Shown here in pieces: positions 1 to 10,342 of a DNA stretch of 64,000 bases (position 1 is its first letter; the number at the start of each line of letters is the position of its first letter). Source of the stretch: Phocaeicola sartorii JCM 17136 = DSM 21941 (GTDB lineage: Bacteria > Bacteroidota > Bacteroidia > Bacteroidales > Bacteroidaceae). The notes beneath the pieces are model-generated. The model had not been told where the DNA came from and ran no database searches. It saw only the letters and a program-made list of their open reading frames with translations. The position numbers and the translations under genes are program-made. Where the stretch lies: assembly GCF_000614185.1 (NCBI RefSeq), contig NZ_BAKM01000014.1, positions 1 to 64,000 on the forward strand. Reading direction: 5' to 3'.

Positions 1-1
1 T

Positions 2-391
2 GGTGGCGGTAGCGGAAACCACAATTACTTGACACGTTATTATCTGGCGGCAACGAAACATGTTGAATTTAGTGGAATAGGTACAGTGGGGGGGCATGTA
101 GCTTGGGTTATCGGTAAAGCTATGAGTGATGTGCATTATAGCTGTCCTGCTGCAGGGGTAAACTTTCACTTTGGCATGAAGGGCGAAGGCTTCTGGCAGA
201 AAGCTCTGAATGGATTTAATCTGATGGCGGAAGTGTGTCCCGGACATGCAGAAAACCTGCATACAGCAACTTATACTGTGAATGTAGGTGGAACTTATTC
301 AATATGGAAAGACCATATCAATCTTATTGCTGAACTGAATGACGGTAAATATTTTAGCGGAGGTATATTCTTTAAATTACATCTCAAATAA
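2..391 (+). CDS. C-terminal part of an outer-membrane beta-barrel-like protein (5' end outside window)
   Basis: The frame is open to the left edge, so the true start lies upstream. About 129 C-terminal residues are visible. They alternate polar and hydrophobic residues with many Gly/Tyr/Phe and end in a strand with a terminal aromatic-rich segment (YFSGGIFFKLHLK), as in outer-membrane barrels. It somewhat resembles the YjbH-type barrel family, but that is only an impression. A strong hairpin follows 30 bp after the stop. Function is not assignable from this fragment. Confidence 0.6.
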   Translation, partial: GGGSGNHNYLTRYYLAATKHVEFSGIGTVGGHVAWVIGKAMSDVHYSCPAAGVNFHFGMKGEGFWQKALNGFNLMAEVCPGHAENLHTATYTVNVGGTYSIWKDHINLIAELNDGKYFSGGIFFKLHLK

Positions 392-420
392 CTGACTTGA
401 TTTCTAGTGGATAAAGCATT

Positions 421-469
421 ATAAGAATAGCCGGAATCACTTGGAAAAAGTAGTTCCGGCTATTCTTAT
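421..469. terminator. Bidirectional hairpin terminator
   Basis: A perfect 16-bp stem (arms at 421-436 and 454-469, beginning ATAAGAATAGCC) with a 17-nt loop sits between two convergent genes. It can serve the plus-strand gene ending at 391 and the minus-strand acyltransferase ending at 498. Confidence 0.85.
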
Positions 470-497
470 ATAACGATATTTGTATGTCCTGTTTTTA

Positions 498-1658
498 TTA
501 TCCTACAATGTATTTAGCATTCTTGCCGCTTATTTTACGAATGAATATCACAAGCAGCCACGATACGCCAAATGCCACGACAGCGGCAGCGGGAATTTGT
601 AAAGGCACGGGAACACCGATATTGCGCATCAGGACTACACCCGGACCTGTGAAAAAATAATGTATCATATAGATACCGAAACCACATACGGTCAAGTTAG
701 CCAGCATACGCTGGATCAGTTCGGAGCGTACTTTTACTTTCTTGGCTATGAGGAAGAAGGGGATAGTCATCATAATCACATTCAAAGAATTATAGGTGAA
801 GAACAGTTCCAACATTTCATCAGTGCATTGTGGCAATGCGGTCATGTGGCGGAAACCGAAGAAAGTGACCATGTAACCTGTCAGAAACATGGGGATACAG
901 ACTGACAGTGTCTTGCCCCACGACCAGTCGTGGTTGCGCAGATAGTGTCCCAATAGCAAGTATCCATTGAATCCGGCAAAATAATAGAGCATATTGAACG
1001 AGTTCCACGCACAGCCTCCCCAAATGTATGGGGATACGAACTGATAATAATAAGGTAACAAGCCGGTTATTCCCCATGCGACAAGAAACCATAGTTTGGC
1101 TTTTTCCGAGGCCTTTTCTACCCATGCGGAGAAAATAGGAAGGTATAGATATAATCCGATAAGCAGATAGATGTACCACATGTGTACGTCCAATAAAGAG
1201 AAATTGAGAGGCATCTCTGTTATATAACCCAATGATACGTTGAGTGACTGACGGGCGGCCTCTTCACCGCTATAAGGGAAAAAGTCAAGGATTATTTCGG
1301 GATTAAGTCCCAATAGTCCTGTAAACCAAGGAAATAAATTATAAATGACACTCCAGATAAGGAACGGCCAGAATACACGGCTGATTCTTTTTTTGTAGAA
1401 AGCGGATATTTCGCCACGTATGGGAAGCAGCAACGCTCCTGTAATCATGACAAACAGTGGGACACACGGACGGAGAAAGGCTCCGTAGGCGGCTCCCCAG
1501 AATTTGATTTCATCAATGTTGGCTGGCGGTTCGCCGGGGTAAAAGTTGAACGGGTCTGCACTATGGCAGCAAACTACGGTGAACATGGCTACCAAACGGA
1601 CAACGTCCAGCCATACCACATGTTTTCTTGTGGTATTCATAGCAATAGGTTGATTCAT
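498..1658 (-). CDS. Acyltransferase 3 family membrane protein
   Basis: The 386-residue protein has about ten hydrophobic segments. Its N-terminal signature is WLDVVRLVAMFTVVCCHS, where the Arg and His correspond to conserved residues of the acyltransferase-3 family (PF01757, WecH/OafA type). Members transfer acetyl or other acyl groups from the cytoplasm to sugars of surface polysaccharides or other envelope molecules; the substrate cannot be told here. Full family length, intact frame. A second Met lies six residues downstream of the chosen start. It lies downstream of the M3 peptidase on the same strand, 174 bp away, so co-transcription is possible but not shown. Confidence 0.85.
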   Translation of the reverse strand: MNQPIAMNTTRKHVVWLDVVRLVAMFTVVCCHSADPFNFYPGEPPANIDEIKFWGAAYGAFLRPCVPLFVMITGALLLPIRGEISAFYKKRISRVFWPFLIWSVIYNLFPWFTGLLGLNPEIILDFFPYSGEEAARQSLNVSLGYITEMPLNFSLLDVHMWYIYLLIGLYLYLPIFSAWVEKASEKAKLWFLVAWGITGLLPYYYQFVSPYIWGGCAWNSFNMLYYFAGFNGYLLLGHYLRNHDWSWGKTLSVCIPMFLTGYMVTFFGFRHMTALPQCTDEMLELFFTYNSLNVIMMTIPFFLIAKKVKVRSELIQRMLANLTVCGFGIYMIHYFFTGPGVVLMRNIGVPVPLQIPAAAVVAFGVSWLLVIFIRKISGKNAKYIVG

Positions 1659-1832
1659 AATTTAATTTTTGATTTGACAGGCACAAAGGTACGCTTTCTC
1701 TGAGGATTATTTATTGTTTTGGAACAAAAAAAGAACTATCCGCAATCATACTACAAAACGAGAATCCTCCCACCGCAAGATCCACAATCATTTGTCTTTT
1801 GCAGGGGAGGATTTCTATTTAGAGTTAGAGGG

Positions 1833-3937
1833 TTACTTTAGTCCTCTGTTCTTCAGCAACGGATCAATACCGGGCTCTTTGCCACGGAAATTGACATACA
1901 TATCCATCGCATCGTCAATGCAGCCGGGAGTGAGGATATATTTACGGAACTTCTCTGCTACTTCCTGATTGAAGATATCGCCCGTTTCCTTGTATGCCTC
2001 GTATGCGTCACAATCCAGCACTTCCGCCCAAATATAACTATAGTAACCGGCAGTATATCCACCACCCATGGTATGGTTGAAATAAGTGGTGCGATAGCGT
2101 GACGGAATTTGTTTCAGCAATCCGCGCTTGCCTAATGTTTCTGCTTCAAACTGTACAACGTCCATATCATCGGGGACTTCTTTCAATACGTGGTAATCCA
2201 TATCCAGCAGGGAAGCTGCTAAGTATTCAGTCGTAGCGAAGCCTTGCCCGTATTTGCCACTCTTGTCCATTTTTTCAACCAGTCCGGCAGGAATGACTTC
2301 ACCTGTCTGATAATGTTTGGCATATACATTCAATACCTCCGGCTCAAAAGCCCAATGCTCATCTATCTGTGACGGCAGTTCCACAAAATCACGCGGAACA
2401 CTAGCCACACCATAATAATGTACATCTTTGAAAAGATTATGTAAAGCGTGTCCGAATTCGTGGAACAAGGTATTCGCTTCGTCTGCACTGAGCAAAGCGG
2501 GTTGTCCGGCTGCCGGTTTGGTAAAGTTGCATACCACGGTTACTACAGGAGCCACTTTCTTGCCGTCCTTGTAGGTTTGTGAACGATAGCTTCCGCACCA
2601 TGCACCACCTTTCTTGCTGGCACGCGGAAAGAAGTCCATATAGAGCACACCTAGATGAGAACCGTCTTTGTCCTTACATTCGAATGCCTGTGCATCGGGA
2701 TGAGGGAGGGGAAGATTATCCAGCTGGGCGAAAGTGATGCCGTACAGTTTGTTGGCAACATAGAACACACCGTCGCGTACGTTTTCCAGTTTCAGATAAG
2801 GACGTACCTGATTTTCATCCAAGTCGAATTTGGCTTTCTTGGCACGGTCTGCATAATAACGCCAGTCCCAACCTTCGGCAGTGAAGGTTTTTCCGTCTTT
2901 TTTTATTTCGGCATTGATATCCGCCAATTCTTCTTTGGCTTTGGACAGAGTAGGGGTCCAAATCTGGTCTAATAATTGATATACGGCATCCGGTGTTTTG
3001 GCCATACGTACCTCCAGTGCAAAGGAAGCATAGTTCTCGTATCCCATCAGCTTGGCTTTTTCCAGACGGGCTTTGAGCAGTTTGCGTACCACTTCCTTGT
3101 TGTCGTATTCATTGCCGTTATTACCTCTGTTAATGTATCCTTTGAAGATCTTTTCGCGCAGGTCTCGGTTGTCGGCATATTGCAGGAAAGGCATGACACT
3201 GGGATTGTGCAGGGTGAAAATCCATTTGCCTTCCATGCCTGCTTCTTTAGCTGTTTCGGCAGCACTGGCAATCAGGTTTTGGGGTAATCCGGCTAAATCT
3301 TCTTCTTTGTCCACGATCAATTGGAAGGCGTTGGTTTCCTTCTGCATATTTTGGCCGAAGGTGAGTTGCAACATGGAAATCTCACTATTCAGTTCACGCA
3401 ATTTCTTTTGACTTTCGGCATCCAGATTGGCACCTCCGCGTACAAAGTCTTTATAGGTCTCTTCCAGCAATTTCTTTTGTTCCTTGTCCAAATCGCCGGG
3501 ATTTTCATAGACAGCTTTGATGCGGGCAAAAAGTTTTTCATTTAAGGCGATGTCATCACTGTGTTTTGATTGCAGGGGAGAGAGTTCACGGCTCAGTGCA
3601 TCCATCTCATCATTGGTATTGGCACTTTTCAGTCCGTAGAATACGGTACTGACTTTACGAAGTAACGCTCCGCTTTGATCCAGTGCTGCAATGGTATTCT
3701 GGAAAGTGGCGGGTTCGGGATTGTTTACTATAGCGTCAATCTCTTTCTGTTGTTCTTCCATGCCTTGCAAAAAGGCGGGTTTGTAATGTTCCATCTTGAT
3801 TTGGTCGAAAGGAGGAACCTGGAAGGGGGTTGTGTACTCAGAAAGGAATGGATTTCCGGTAGGGTCTGCCTGTTTCCCTTGCGAACCGCAACCGCTTAGT
3901 ATGCAACCGCGCAGGCTGCCAGAAGGATGTGTTTCAT
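1833..3937 (-). CDS. dcp: M3-family peptidase (Dcp-like peptidyl-dipeptidase), lipoprotein signal frameshifted
   Basis: The protein (about 700 residues) matches M3 zinc metallopeptidases over its full length. The catalytic motif is HEFGHALH, with the third zinc ligand expected in the ELPSQIDEHW segment. M3 enzymes of this type release dipeptides from C-termini of peptides in the periplasm. The natural start is probably the ATG at 3937, giving MKHILLAACAV, but that frame meets a stop; the next frame carries a lipobox-like CILSGCGSQG and continues into the enzyme. One missing T near 3904-3907 would join them. A frame open further upstream (to 3986) lacks any signal peptide and is unlikely to be the real N-terminus. 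Confidence 0.85.
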
Positions 3938-4033
3938 AATCTGTTGTTTTTATTAATAGATATGCAAAGATAGTAAAATAAGGCAAATTTCAATGGATTT
4001 GAAGCATGGAACTATCTGTTTGTTTGGGAGTTC

Positions 4034-4071
4034 TGTCTAATTATTATACATCATTGTCTAATAATTAGACA
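4034..4071. promoter_or_regulatory. Putative upstream activator sites of a sigma-54 regulator
   Basis: A 17-bp near-perfect palindrome (4055-4071, TGTCTAATAATTAGACA) is preceded by a related half site (4034-4046, TGTCTAATTATTA). They lie 55-92 bp upstream of the -24/-12 element, the usual place for enhancer-binding-protein sites. The binding protein is not in the window. The sites are seen; the role is inferred. Confidence 0.5.
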
Positions 4072-4125
4072 GATCGCTTTTTCTAAGATTTCTATAAAAT
4101 ATTATTAATCAGTAGTTTATTTGTT

Positions 4126-4141
4126 TGGCATGGTTTTGGCA
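4126..4141 (+). promoter_or_regulatory. Sigma-54-like (-24/-12) promoter of the ABC exporter operon
   Basis: TGGCATGGTTTTGGCA has GG and GC exactly 12 bp apart and fits the RpoN consensus TGGCAC-N5-TTGCA at most positions. It lies 117 bp upstream of the first permease start. Together with the palindromes just upstream it suggests control by an NtrC-type activator. Confidence 0.55.
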
Positions 4142-4257
4142 TTTCTGTTATTGAGAACGAATTATAGAAACTTTAGTTTCTTATACATTTTATGGGAAGT
4201 AACGTTGTGAAACGGGACTTCTCTCTTTTAAGATAATAACAATTAAAAACATGAAAT

Positions 4258-6567
4258 ATGAAACAGATTTATTATGTCATTCAGACTTTGATACATGGAC
4301 GAGGTTCTAATATCATAAAAGTCGTCTCGTTGGGCTTGGGTCTGACTATGAGTATTTTACTTTTCTCAAGAGTGGTGTATGAGCAGAGTTTTGATACTTG
4401 TTTTAAGGATCATGACAAACTATACCAATTGTGGAATATATGGACAGTAAATGGAGAGCCTTTTCCTCCGAGTGAGTTCATTATCGGTGCAGCTGCCGGA
4501 GGCATACTGGATGCAATGCCGGAAATTGTGGAATCGGCGGCAAGTACAGGCTCGTGGCCGGTATCGGCACCTATTTATAACGGGAGTGTCCGCTTTGATG
4601 ATTTTAAGGTCACTGCCGATTCATTGTTTTTTCAGACAATGGGTATTGAGGTCTTGAGTGGGGATCCGGTACGTGAATTGCAGCAAAAAGATGTAATTTT
4701 TCTGAGTAAAGACTTGGCGGATAAAATGTTTGGCGGTGAAAATCCGATTGGTAAAGTTATTAGTTTCAATAAGGAAATTGAGCTGACAGTAAAAGGAACG
4801 TATGCTACTTTACCTGAGAATTGTACTATGCGGCCGAAGGCCGTCATTTCCTTGCCTTCTATCTGGAGCCGCCGGATAGGAAATTATTCATGGGAGGGTG
4901 GTGACAGTTGGAAAGAATATATCCGGTTGAAGCAGGACATTGATCTGGATGAGTTGAACAAACGTATTGATGTGGTGGTTCAGCAACATATTCCCAGAAG
5001 TGATAAGTTTGGAATCACCGTCATAGCCAAACCAGTCCGGGATACGTACCGTGGATATGATGAGGTGAAAAGAATGCGTAATATCATGCTTATTTTGGGG
5101 CTGTCCATTTTGTTTATTACGGCATTGAATTATGTGTTGATTTCTATTTCTTCGTTGAGCCGGCGTGCCAAAAGTATTGGTGTGCATAAATGCAGCGGAG
5201 CGGGAACGGGGACTGTCTTTGGTATGTTTATGTGGGAGACCGGTATTATTATTCTGCTTTCATTATTTTTGATGGTTTTCTTAATGTTTAACTTCCGGGA
5301 TTTTGTGGAAGATACCACGGCTGCTAAACTGGAGTCCCTTTTTGCGGTGGAACGTATTTGGGTACCTTTGGGAGTGACTCTTTTTTTATTCTTCATTGGT
5401 GGTGTATTGCCGGGACGACTTTTTTTCGAAGATACCGGTCACACAGGTCTTCCGGCGTTATACAGAGGGTAAAAAAGGATGGAACGTCCGTTATTGTTTA
5501 TCCAATTTGCAGGAGTGGCTTTTATATGTGGATTGATGTGTGTAGTGATGCTTCAATATCATTATGTTATTAATAAAGATCCGGGTTATAATCCTGAACG
5601 GGTAGTGATTGGCATTAATAATGCACCGGATGCTGAAGCCCGGCTTGCCGCCCGTCACTTTTATGAGAGTCTTCCATACGTGGAGGCATTGACTTCGGCA
5701 ACCAGCTATCCGTCTAATGGCTATAGCGGACAGATGATACCGGATGAGAAAGGAACGAGTCTTTTTTCCAGTCGCTATGATTTTACTCAGGAGAATTATG
5801 TCGCTTTTATGGGAATGACCATACAGCAAGGGCGTGTACCGCGTGAATCCGGTGAGGTGGCTGTCAATGAGGAGTTTGTGCGGAGAATGCATTGGGGAAA
5901 AGATGTGTTGGGCAGGAGTATCGGGACAGAAGAAGGACGTGTCAAAATAGTAGGTGTGATTAAAGATTTTAATATTGACGGATTTTACTCAGAGATGAAA
6001 CCATTTGTCCTGCATCATCATCCCAAAGACTTGGCTAGTCTTGTCTATCTCCGTCTGAAGGAACCTTTCGGTGAGAATCTTCAGAAACTGAACCGTGATG
6101 CTGCCGAAGCTTTTCCCAATCAAACAGTCGGTTTTGAAAGCTTGCAACAAAAAATGGCGGATAGTTATAATTCCGTTCGTGTGTTCCGTAATGCGACTTT
6201 ATTGGCGGCAATTGCCATCTTGTTTATTACTTTGATGGGACTGATAGGTTATATTAATGATGAATTACAGCGGCGTTCGAAAGAGATTGCTATTCGTAAA
6301 GTGAATGGGGCTGAAGCATCTTCCATATTGGAAATGTTGGTGCAAGATGTTCTTTGGATTTCTTTCCCGGCTGTAGTCGCAGGTACGTTAGGGGCATGGT
6401 ATGTAGGTGGCTTATGGATGGAACAGTTTGCGGTGACTGTAGGTTCGCTTGTTCCTTATTATATATGTGTAGCTATCGTGGTCTTGATATTGATTGTCGG
6501 TTGCGTCATTTCCAGAACATGGCGCATAGCCAATGAGAATCCGGTAAAGAGTATTAAATCAGAATAA
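4258..6567 (+). CDS. MacB/FtsX-type ABC transporter permease, interrupted by two compensating indels
   Basis: Two same-frame pieces (4258-5472 and 5479-6567) together match the 771-residue permease at 7293-9608 end to end, from MKQIYYVIQTLIHGRGSN to ANENPVKSIKSE. Between them, about 60 bp is read out of frame and ends in a stop. A T7 run at 5420-5426 seems one T too long, and GGAACG near 5483 seems one A short. Correcting both restores a segment like GRLFSKIPVTQVFRRYT followed by KKGWKRPLLF. The family has an N-terminal membrane helix, a periplasmic domain and FtsX helices, duplicated. With the ATPase it would form an efflux or mechanotransmission machine. Either a real inactivated gene or an assembly error. 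Confidence 0.8.
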
Positions 6568-6601
6568 ATATCAATAGAACAAACAATTAAAATTTATTAT
6601 T

Positions 6602-7276
6602 ATGATACAGATTGAAAATTTAAGTAAGGTATTTCGTACCTCAGAAGTAGAAACAATTGCGTTGAACCATGTAAATATAGAGGTGAAAGAAGGAGAGTTT
6701 GTTGCCATTATGGGACCGTCTGGTTGTGGAAAATCCACGTTGCTGAACATTCTCGGATTATTGGACAATCCTTCGGAGGGCAGCTATAAACTGATAGGCA
6801 ACGAAGTAGCCAATCTGAAAGAAAAGGAGCGCACCCGTCTGCGTAAAGGTGTGATAGGTTTCGTGTTCCAGAGCTTTAACTTGATAGACGAACTGAATGT
6901 ATTCGAAAATGTGGAGTTACCGCTGACTTATTTGGGTATCAAAGCCAGTGAACGCAAGGAACGTGTACTCGAAATATTGAAACGTATGAATCTGAGCCAT
7001 CGTGCAAAGCATTTTCCACAGCAACTTTCCGGTGGTCAGCAACAGCGTGTGGCCATAGCCCGTGCGGTGATTACCAATCCTAAACTGATTCTTGCCGATG
7101 AGCCTACCGGTAATCTGGACTCGAAGAACGGTGCCGAAGTCATGAATCTATTGACCGAACTTAACAAAGAGGGGACTAGTATTGTCATGGTGACCCACTC
7201 TCAGCATGATGCCGGATTTGCTCATCGTATCATTCATTTGTTTGATGGTAGTGTGGTAGCGAACATAAAGGAATAA
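6602..7276 (+). CDS. ABC transporter ATPase, MacB/LolD type
   Basis: This 224-residue ATPase has Walker A GPSGCGKST (about residues 39-47), Q-loop VFQSFN, signature LSGGQQQR, Walker B LILADEPTGNLD and a switch His in VTHSQHD. The DEPTGNLDS form is typical of MacB, LolD and FtsE ATPases that partner FtsX-type permeases. It lies between two permease genes (34 and 16 bp apart) and should power both. It acts on the cytoplasmic face of the inner membrane; substrate unknown. Confidence 0.93.
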   Translation: MIQIENLSKVFRTSEVETIALNHVNIEVKEGEFVAIMGPSGCGKSTLLNILGLLDNPSEGSYKLIGNEVANLKEKERTRLRKGVIGFVFQSFNLIDELNVFENVELPLTYLGIKASERKERVLEILKRMNLSHRAKHFPQQLSGGQQQRVAIARAVITNPKLILADEPTGNLDSKNGAEVMNLLTELNKEGTSIVMVTHSQHDAGFAHRIIHLFDGSVVANIKE

Positions 7277-7292
7277 TGAAAGGATAGTTGCG

Positions 7293-9608
7293 ATGAAACA
7301 AATCTATTATGCAATACAAACGATATTGCACGGCCGTGGAAGTAATGTGACGAAAGTCATCTCTCTATCATTAGGTCTGACTATTGGTGTACTGCTTTTT
7401 TCACAAATAGCATTCGAACTCAATTATGAAAAATGTTATCCTGAAGCCGACCGGTTGGTATTGGTACGTGGAGGGAGAGAGAATGTGAAGACCGGAGAGA
7501 AAGGAAAAGGATATGATAATACCTTGTTTGCTCCGATGGCAGAAGCATTCCGCAGTGATTTGTCACAATGGATTGAAAATGCTACAGTTCTTTTCAATTT
7601 TGAGACCTTAAATGTATTCAAGGAGGATGGTCATAAGCTGAAAGATGTAAACTACGCTTATGTAGATACTTGCTATTTCCGTACTTTCGGCATCAAGGTA
7701 TTGAAAGGAAATCCCGAAGAATTGCAAAGGGCGGGGAACATTTTCGTTTCTGAAACTTTTGTTCGTGATGTCTTTGGTGGGCAGGATCCTGTAGGACAGA
7801 AATTGTCTTTGGACAAACAGCAGGAACTGACAGTCCGTGGTGTTTATCAGGATACTCCGGAAAATACGGCCTACCATTTTGATTTTGTTGCTCCCATTTA
7901 TGCCGGAGGTGGCTATGTAGGAGGTGGAACATGGGGACGTAATGATATTTATTTTACTGTTCTCCGCTTGCGCGATGGGGTGGACAGGGAAGAGATCAAT
8001 CGTCAGATATACAAGGCCATGCAGAAATATCATCCTGATTCTGCTGATAATGAATGGAGATTTTTCTATGATGCACAGCCGTTGCCCGAAATTCATCTGG
8101 ACGATTCAAATACCCGTACTCGTCTTTACATTTATGGCTTTTTGGGCTTTGCCATCTTTTTTGTGGCGATCATGAACTATGTATTAGTAGCTATTGCTAC
8201 CATGAGCCGCAGGGCAAAGAGTATAGGTGTGCACAAGTGCAGCGGTGCCAGTGCGGTCAATATTTTCAGCATGTTCCTTTTTGAAACAGGGATTGTGGTA
8301 TTGATTTCCGTCGTAGTGGCTCTCTTTATTATATTTAACGCCAAAGATCTGATAGAGGATTTGCTTTCGGTACAATTATCCTCACTCTTTACATTGGAAA
8401 CTCTATGGGTGCCGGTACTCATTATTTTTGTACTGTTCATGGTAGCCGGAGTGCTGCCGGGAAGATTGTTTTCGCGCATTCCTGTCACTCAGGTTTTTCG
8501 CCGTTACACAGATGGGAAAAAGGGATGGAAGCGTTCTCTTTTATTTGTGCAATTTATGGGGGTATCCTTTGTGATGGGGATTTTGTTGGTATCTTTGATG
8601 CAGTATCATCATCTGGCTAATAGTGATATGGGTATCCGTACTTCCGGATTGGTGGAGGCGGAGACATGGATGTCATCCGAAGAAGCGGAGAATATGGTGA
8701 GCGATCTTCGTCGTCAACCCATGGTGGAAAATGCCACCCGTTCTATGCTCAGGGTTCTGGGAGAATATTGGACTCGTGGGCTGATTGATAATAGTGGCAA
8801 GCGCATAGAAACTTTGATGTATAATCCTTGTGATAAAAATTATGCTGAAACCATGGGAATTACTATTATTGAAGGGAAAGATATGCAGAATGAGGGGGAT
8901 GTATTGGTCAATGAAGAGGTGGCTCGGCTGATGAAATGGACAGACGGGGCAGTGGGTAAACGGTTGAATGATTTTGACAAAGCCGGAACCATTGTCGGTG
9001 TATTCCGTAATGTGCGAAATACGTCTTTTCTTTACAAACAGTTTCCTGTGGCTTTAGTTTATAATAATTATACCAATCATACTTTTGATGTACGTTTAAA
9101 GCAGCCATACGATGAGAATTTGAAAAAGCTGAACGAATACATGGAGCAGGTGCATTCCACTAAGGCATTGGAATTTATCCCGATAGATACCATGCTGAAG
9201 GAGATCTATCGCAATGTTTACCGTTTTCGTAATTCGGTATGGATTACTTCGACTTTTGTTCTGCTCATTGTCATCATGGGGTTGATTGGCTATGTGAATG
9301 ATGAAACACAGCGCCGTAGCAAGGAGATAGCCATCCGTAAGGTGAATGGCGCCGAAGCTTCGACTATTCTCCGGTTGCTGTCCTGTGATATATTGTATGT
9401 GGTTGTTCCATCCGCCTTGATAGGGGCCGTGGCCTCTTATTTTACAGCCGGGGCATGGCTTGACCAGTTCCCTGAAGCCATTTATATGAATCCGTTGTAT
9501 TTTGGGGTCATGTGTCTCGGGGTGATTGTTTTGGTGGTGGCTTGTGTTATCGTCAAGACTTGGCGCATCGCGAATGAAAATCCGGTGAAGAGTATTAAGA
9601 CTGAATGA
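7293..9608 (+). CDS. MacB/FtsX-type ABC transporter permease (intact copy)
   Basis: The 771-residue protein has an N-terminal hydrophobic helix (around residues 22-42), a periplasmic MacB-PCD-like domain, a first FtsX block (about 280-430, including VLVAIATMSRRAKSIGVHKCSGAS), a second periplasmic domain and a second FtsX block (about 660-771, including RRSKEIAIRKVNGAEAS). The internal duplication is typical of Bacteroidetes MacB-like permeases. Last gene of the operon; a strong terminator follows. It is closely related to the interrupted copy upstream, so the pair may form a heterodimer. Confidence 0.92.
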   Translation: MKQIYYAIQTILHGRGSNVTKVISLSLGLTIGVLLFSQIAFELNYEKCYPEADRLVLVRGGRENVKTGEKGKGYDNTLFAPMAEAFRSDLSQWIENATVLFNFETLNVFKEDGHKLKDVNYAYVDTCYFRTFGIKVLKGNPEELQRAGNIFVSETFVRDVFGGQDPVGQKLSLDKQQELTVRGVYQDTPENTAYHFDFVAPIYAGGGYVGGGTWGRNDIYFTVLRLRDGVDREEINRQIYKAMQKYHPDSADNEWRFFYDAQPLPEIHLDDSNTRTRLYIYGFLGFAIFFVAIMNYVLVAIATMSRRAKSIGVHKCSGASAVNIFSMFLFETGIVVLISVVVALFIIFNAKDLIEDLLSVQLSSLFTLETLWVPVLIIFVLFMVAGVLPGRLFSRIPVTQVFRRYTDGKKGWKRSLLFVQFMGVSFVMGILLVSLMQYHHLANSDMGIRTSGLVEAETWMSSEEAENMVSDLRRQPMVENATRSMLRVLGEYWTRGLIDNSGKRIETLMYNPCDKNYAETMGITIIEGKDMQNEGDVLVNEEVARLMKWTDGAVGKRLNDFDKAGTIVGVFRNVRNTSFLYKQFPVALVYNNYTNHTFDVRLKQPYDENLKKLNEYMEQVHSTKALEFIPIDTMLKEIYRNVYRFRNSVWITSTFVLLIVIMGLIGYVNDETQRRSKEIAIRKVNGAEASTILRLLSCDILYVVVPSALIGAVASYFTAGAWLDQFPEAIYMNPLYFGVMCLGVIVLVVACVIVKTWRIANENPVKSIKTE

Positions 9609-9623
9609 CAGGTAGAAAAAGAG

Positions 9624-9661
9624 AGCGGGATGATAGGTGTTGGATTTCATCCCGCTTTTTC
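9624..9661. terminator. Hairpin terminator between convergent genes
   Basis: Arms AGCGGGATGA (9624-9633) and TCATCCCGCT (9647-9656), flanked by A- and T-rich runs, so it can end transcription in both directions: the ABC operon and the small lipoprotein gene. Confidence 0.85.
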
Positions 9662-9664
9662 TTT

Positions 9665-10101
9665 TTACCTGATTCTTGTGAAATTTACATTGACGTCATC
9701 CAGTACGCCTTTTAAAAAATTACTGCCCAACCATACATTCTCAAAATATGAAACATCACTGGGACTGTAAACCATACGGATGCATGTCTGTGAACTGTTA
9801 TCCCATCTCCATTCAAAACGGTACCTGTCTTCGGTTACATAGCCGTTCCGGTGCTCTACCCGTATAATGTCTGTGCCTGTTCTATTTTCGTAAAAGTCCA
9901 GTCGTTGCGTGTAGTATTCACCATCTTGTACCAAGTTTCCTGCCAGGTCCGGCTACATAGTTCCCGTGTGGTTCTGTAATACATTTCGCTGTAATCATCA
10001 TCATCGTACCAGCTTCCTATGGATACTTCACAGGAAGTGAGGCTGATCATTGTTGTCAGTACGACTGCTATTCCGAAGTATTTCATTAGTCTTGTTTTCA
10101 T
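9665..10101 (-). CDS. Small lipoprotein of unknown function (frameshifted)
   Basis: The N-terminal part (from 10101) has a lipoprotein signal MKTRLMKYFGIAVV...ISLTSC and then an Asp-rich segment GSWYDDDDYSEMYY. The frame ends at 9856, while the neighbouring frame continues as DGEYYTQRLDFYENRTG to a stop at 9665. Adding one C at about 9926-9930 gives SRTWQETWYQDGEYYTQ and one 145-residue protein rich in Trp, Tyr and Arg. No domain recognised; probably attached to a membrane facing the periplasm. Confidence 0.65.
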
Positions 10102-10245
10102 ATCCGTTCATTTTTAAATTTGCTTTTCTTTATGTCACAAAGGTAGGTGGGGAAAATGATACAATAAAAAGAATAATCCTATTTGTAGAGGAGAATTTCC
10201 CTATTTGTAATAGGAAAATTCCTCTAAACTGTAAGTCACAAAAAA

Positions 10246-10273
10246 AGGTTGTGCCGGCATCTTGACACAACCT
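10246..10273 (-). terminator. Rho-independent terminator of the C26-M19 peptidase gene
   Basis: Read on the minus strand, arms AGGTTGTG and CACAACCT enclose a 12-nt loop and are followed by seven Ts. It lies 70 bp after the stop of the peptidase gene. Confidence 0.85.
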
Positions 10274-10342
10274 CTCCGATAATTTCAAAAAAGTGACAAC
10301 AGGATAATTTCTCTATACTTTTTGATTATCCTTGTCTGTATA

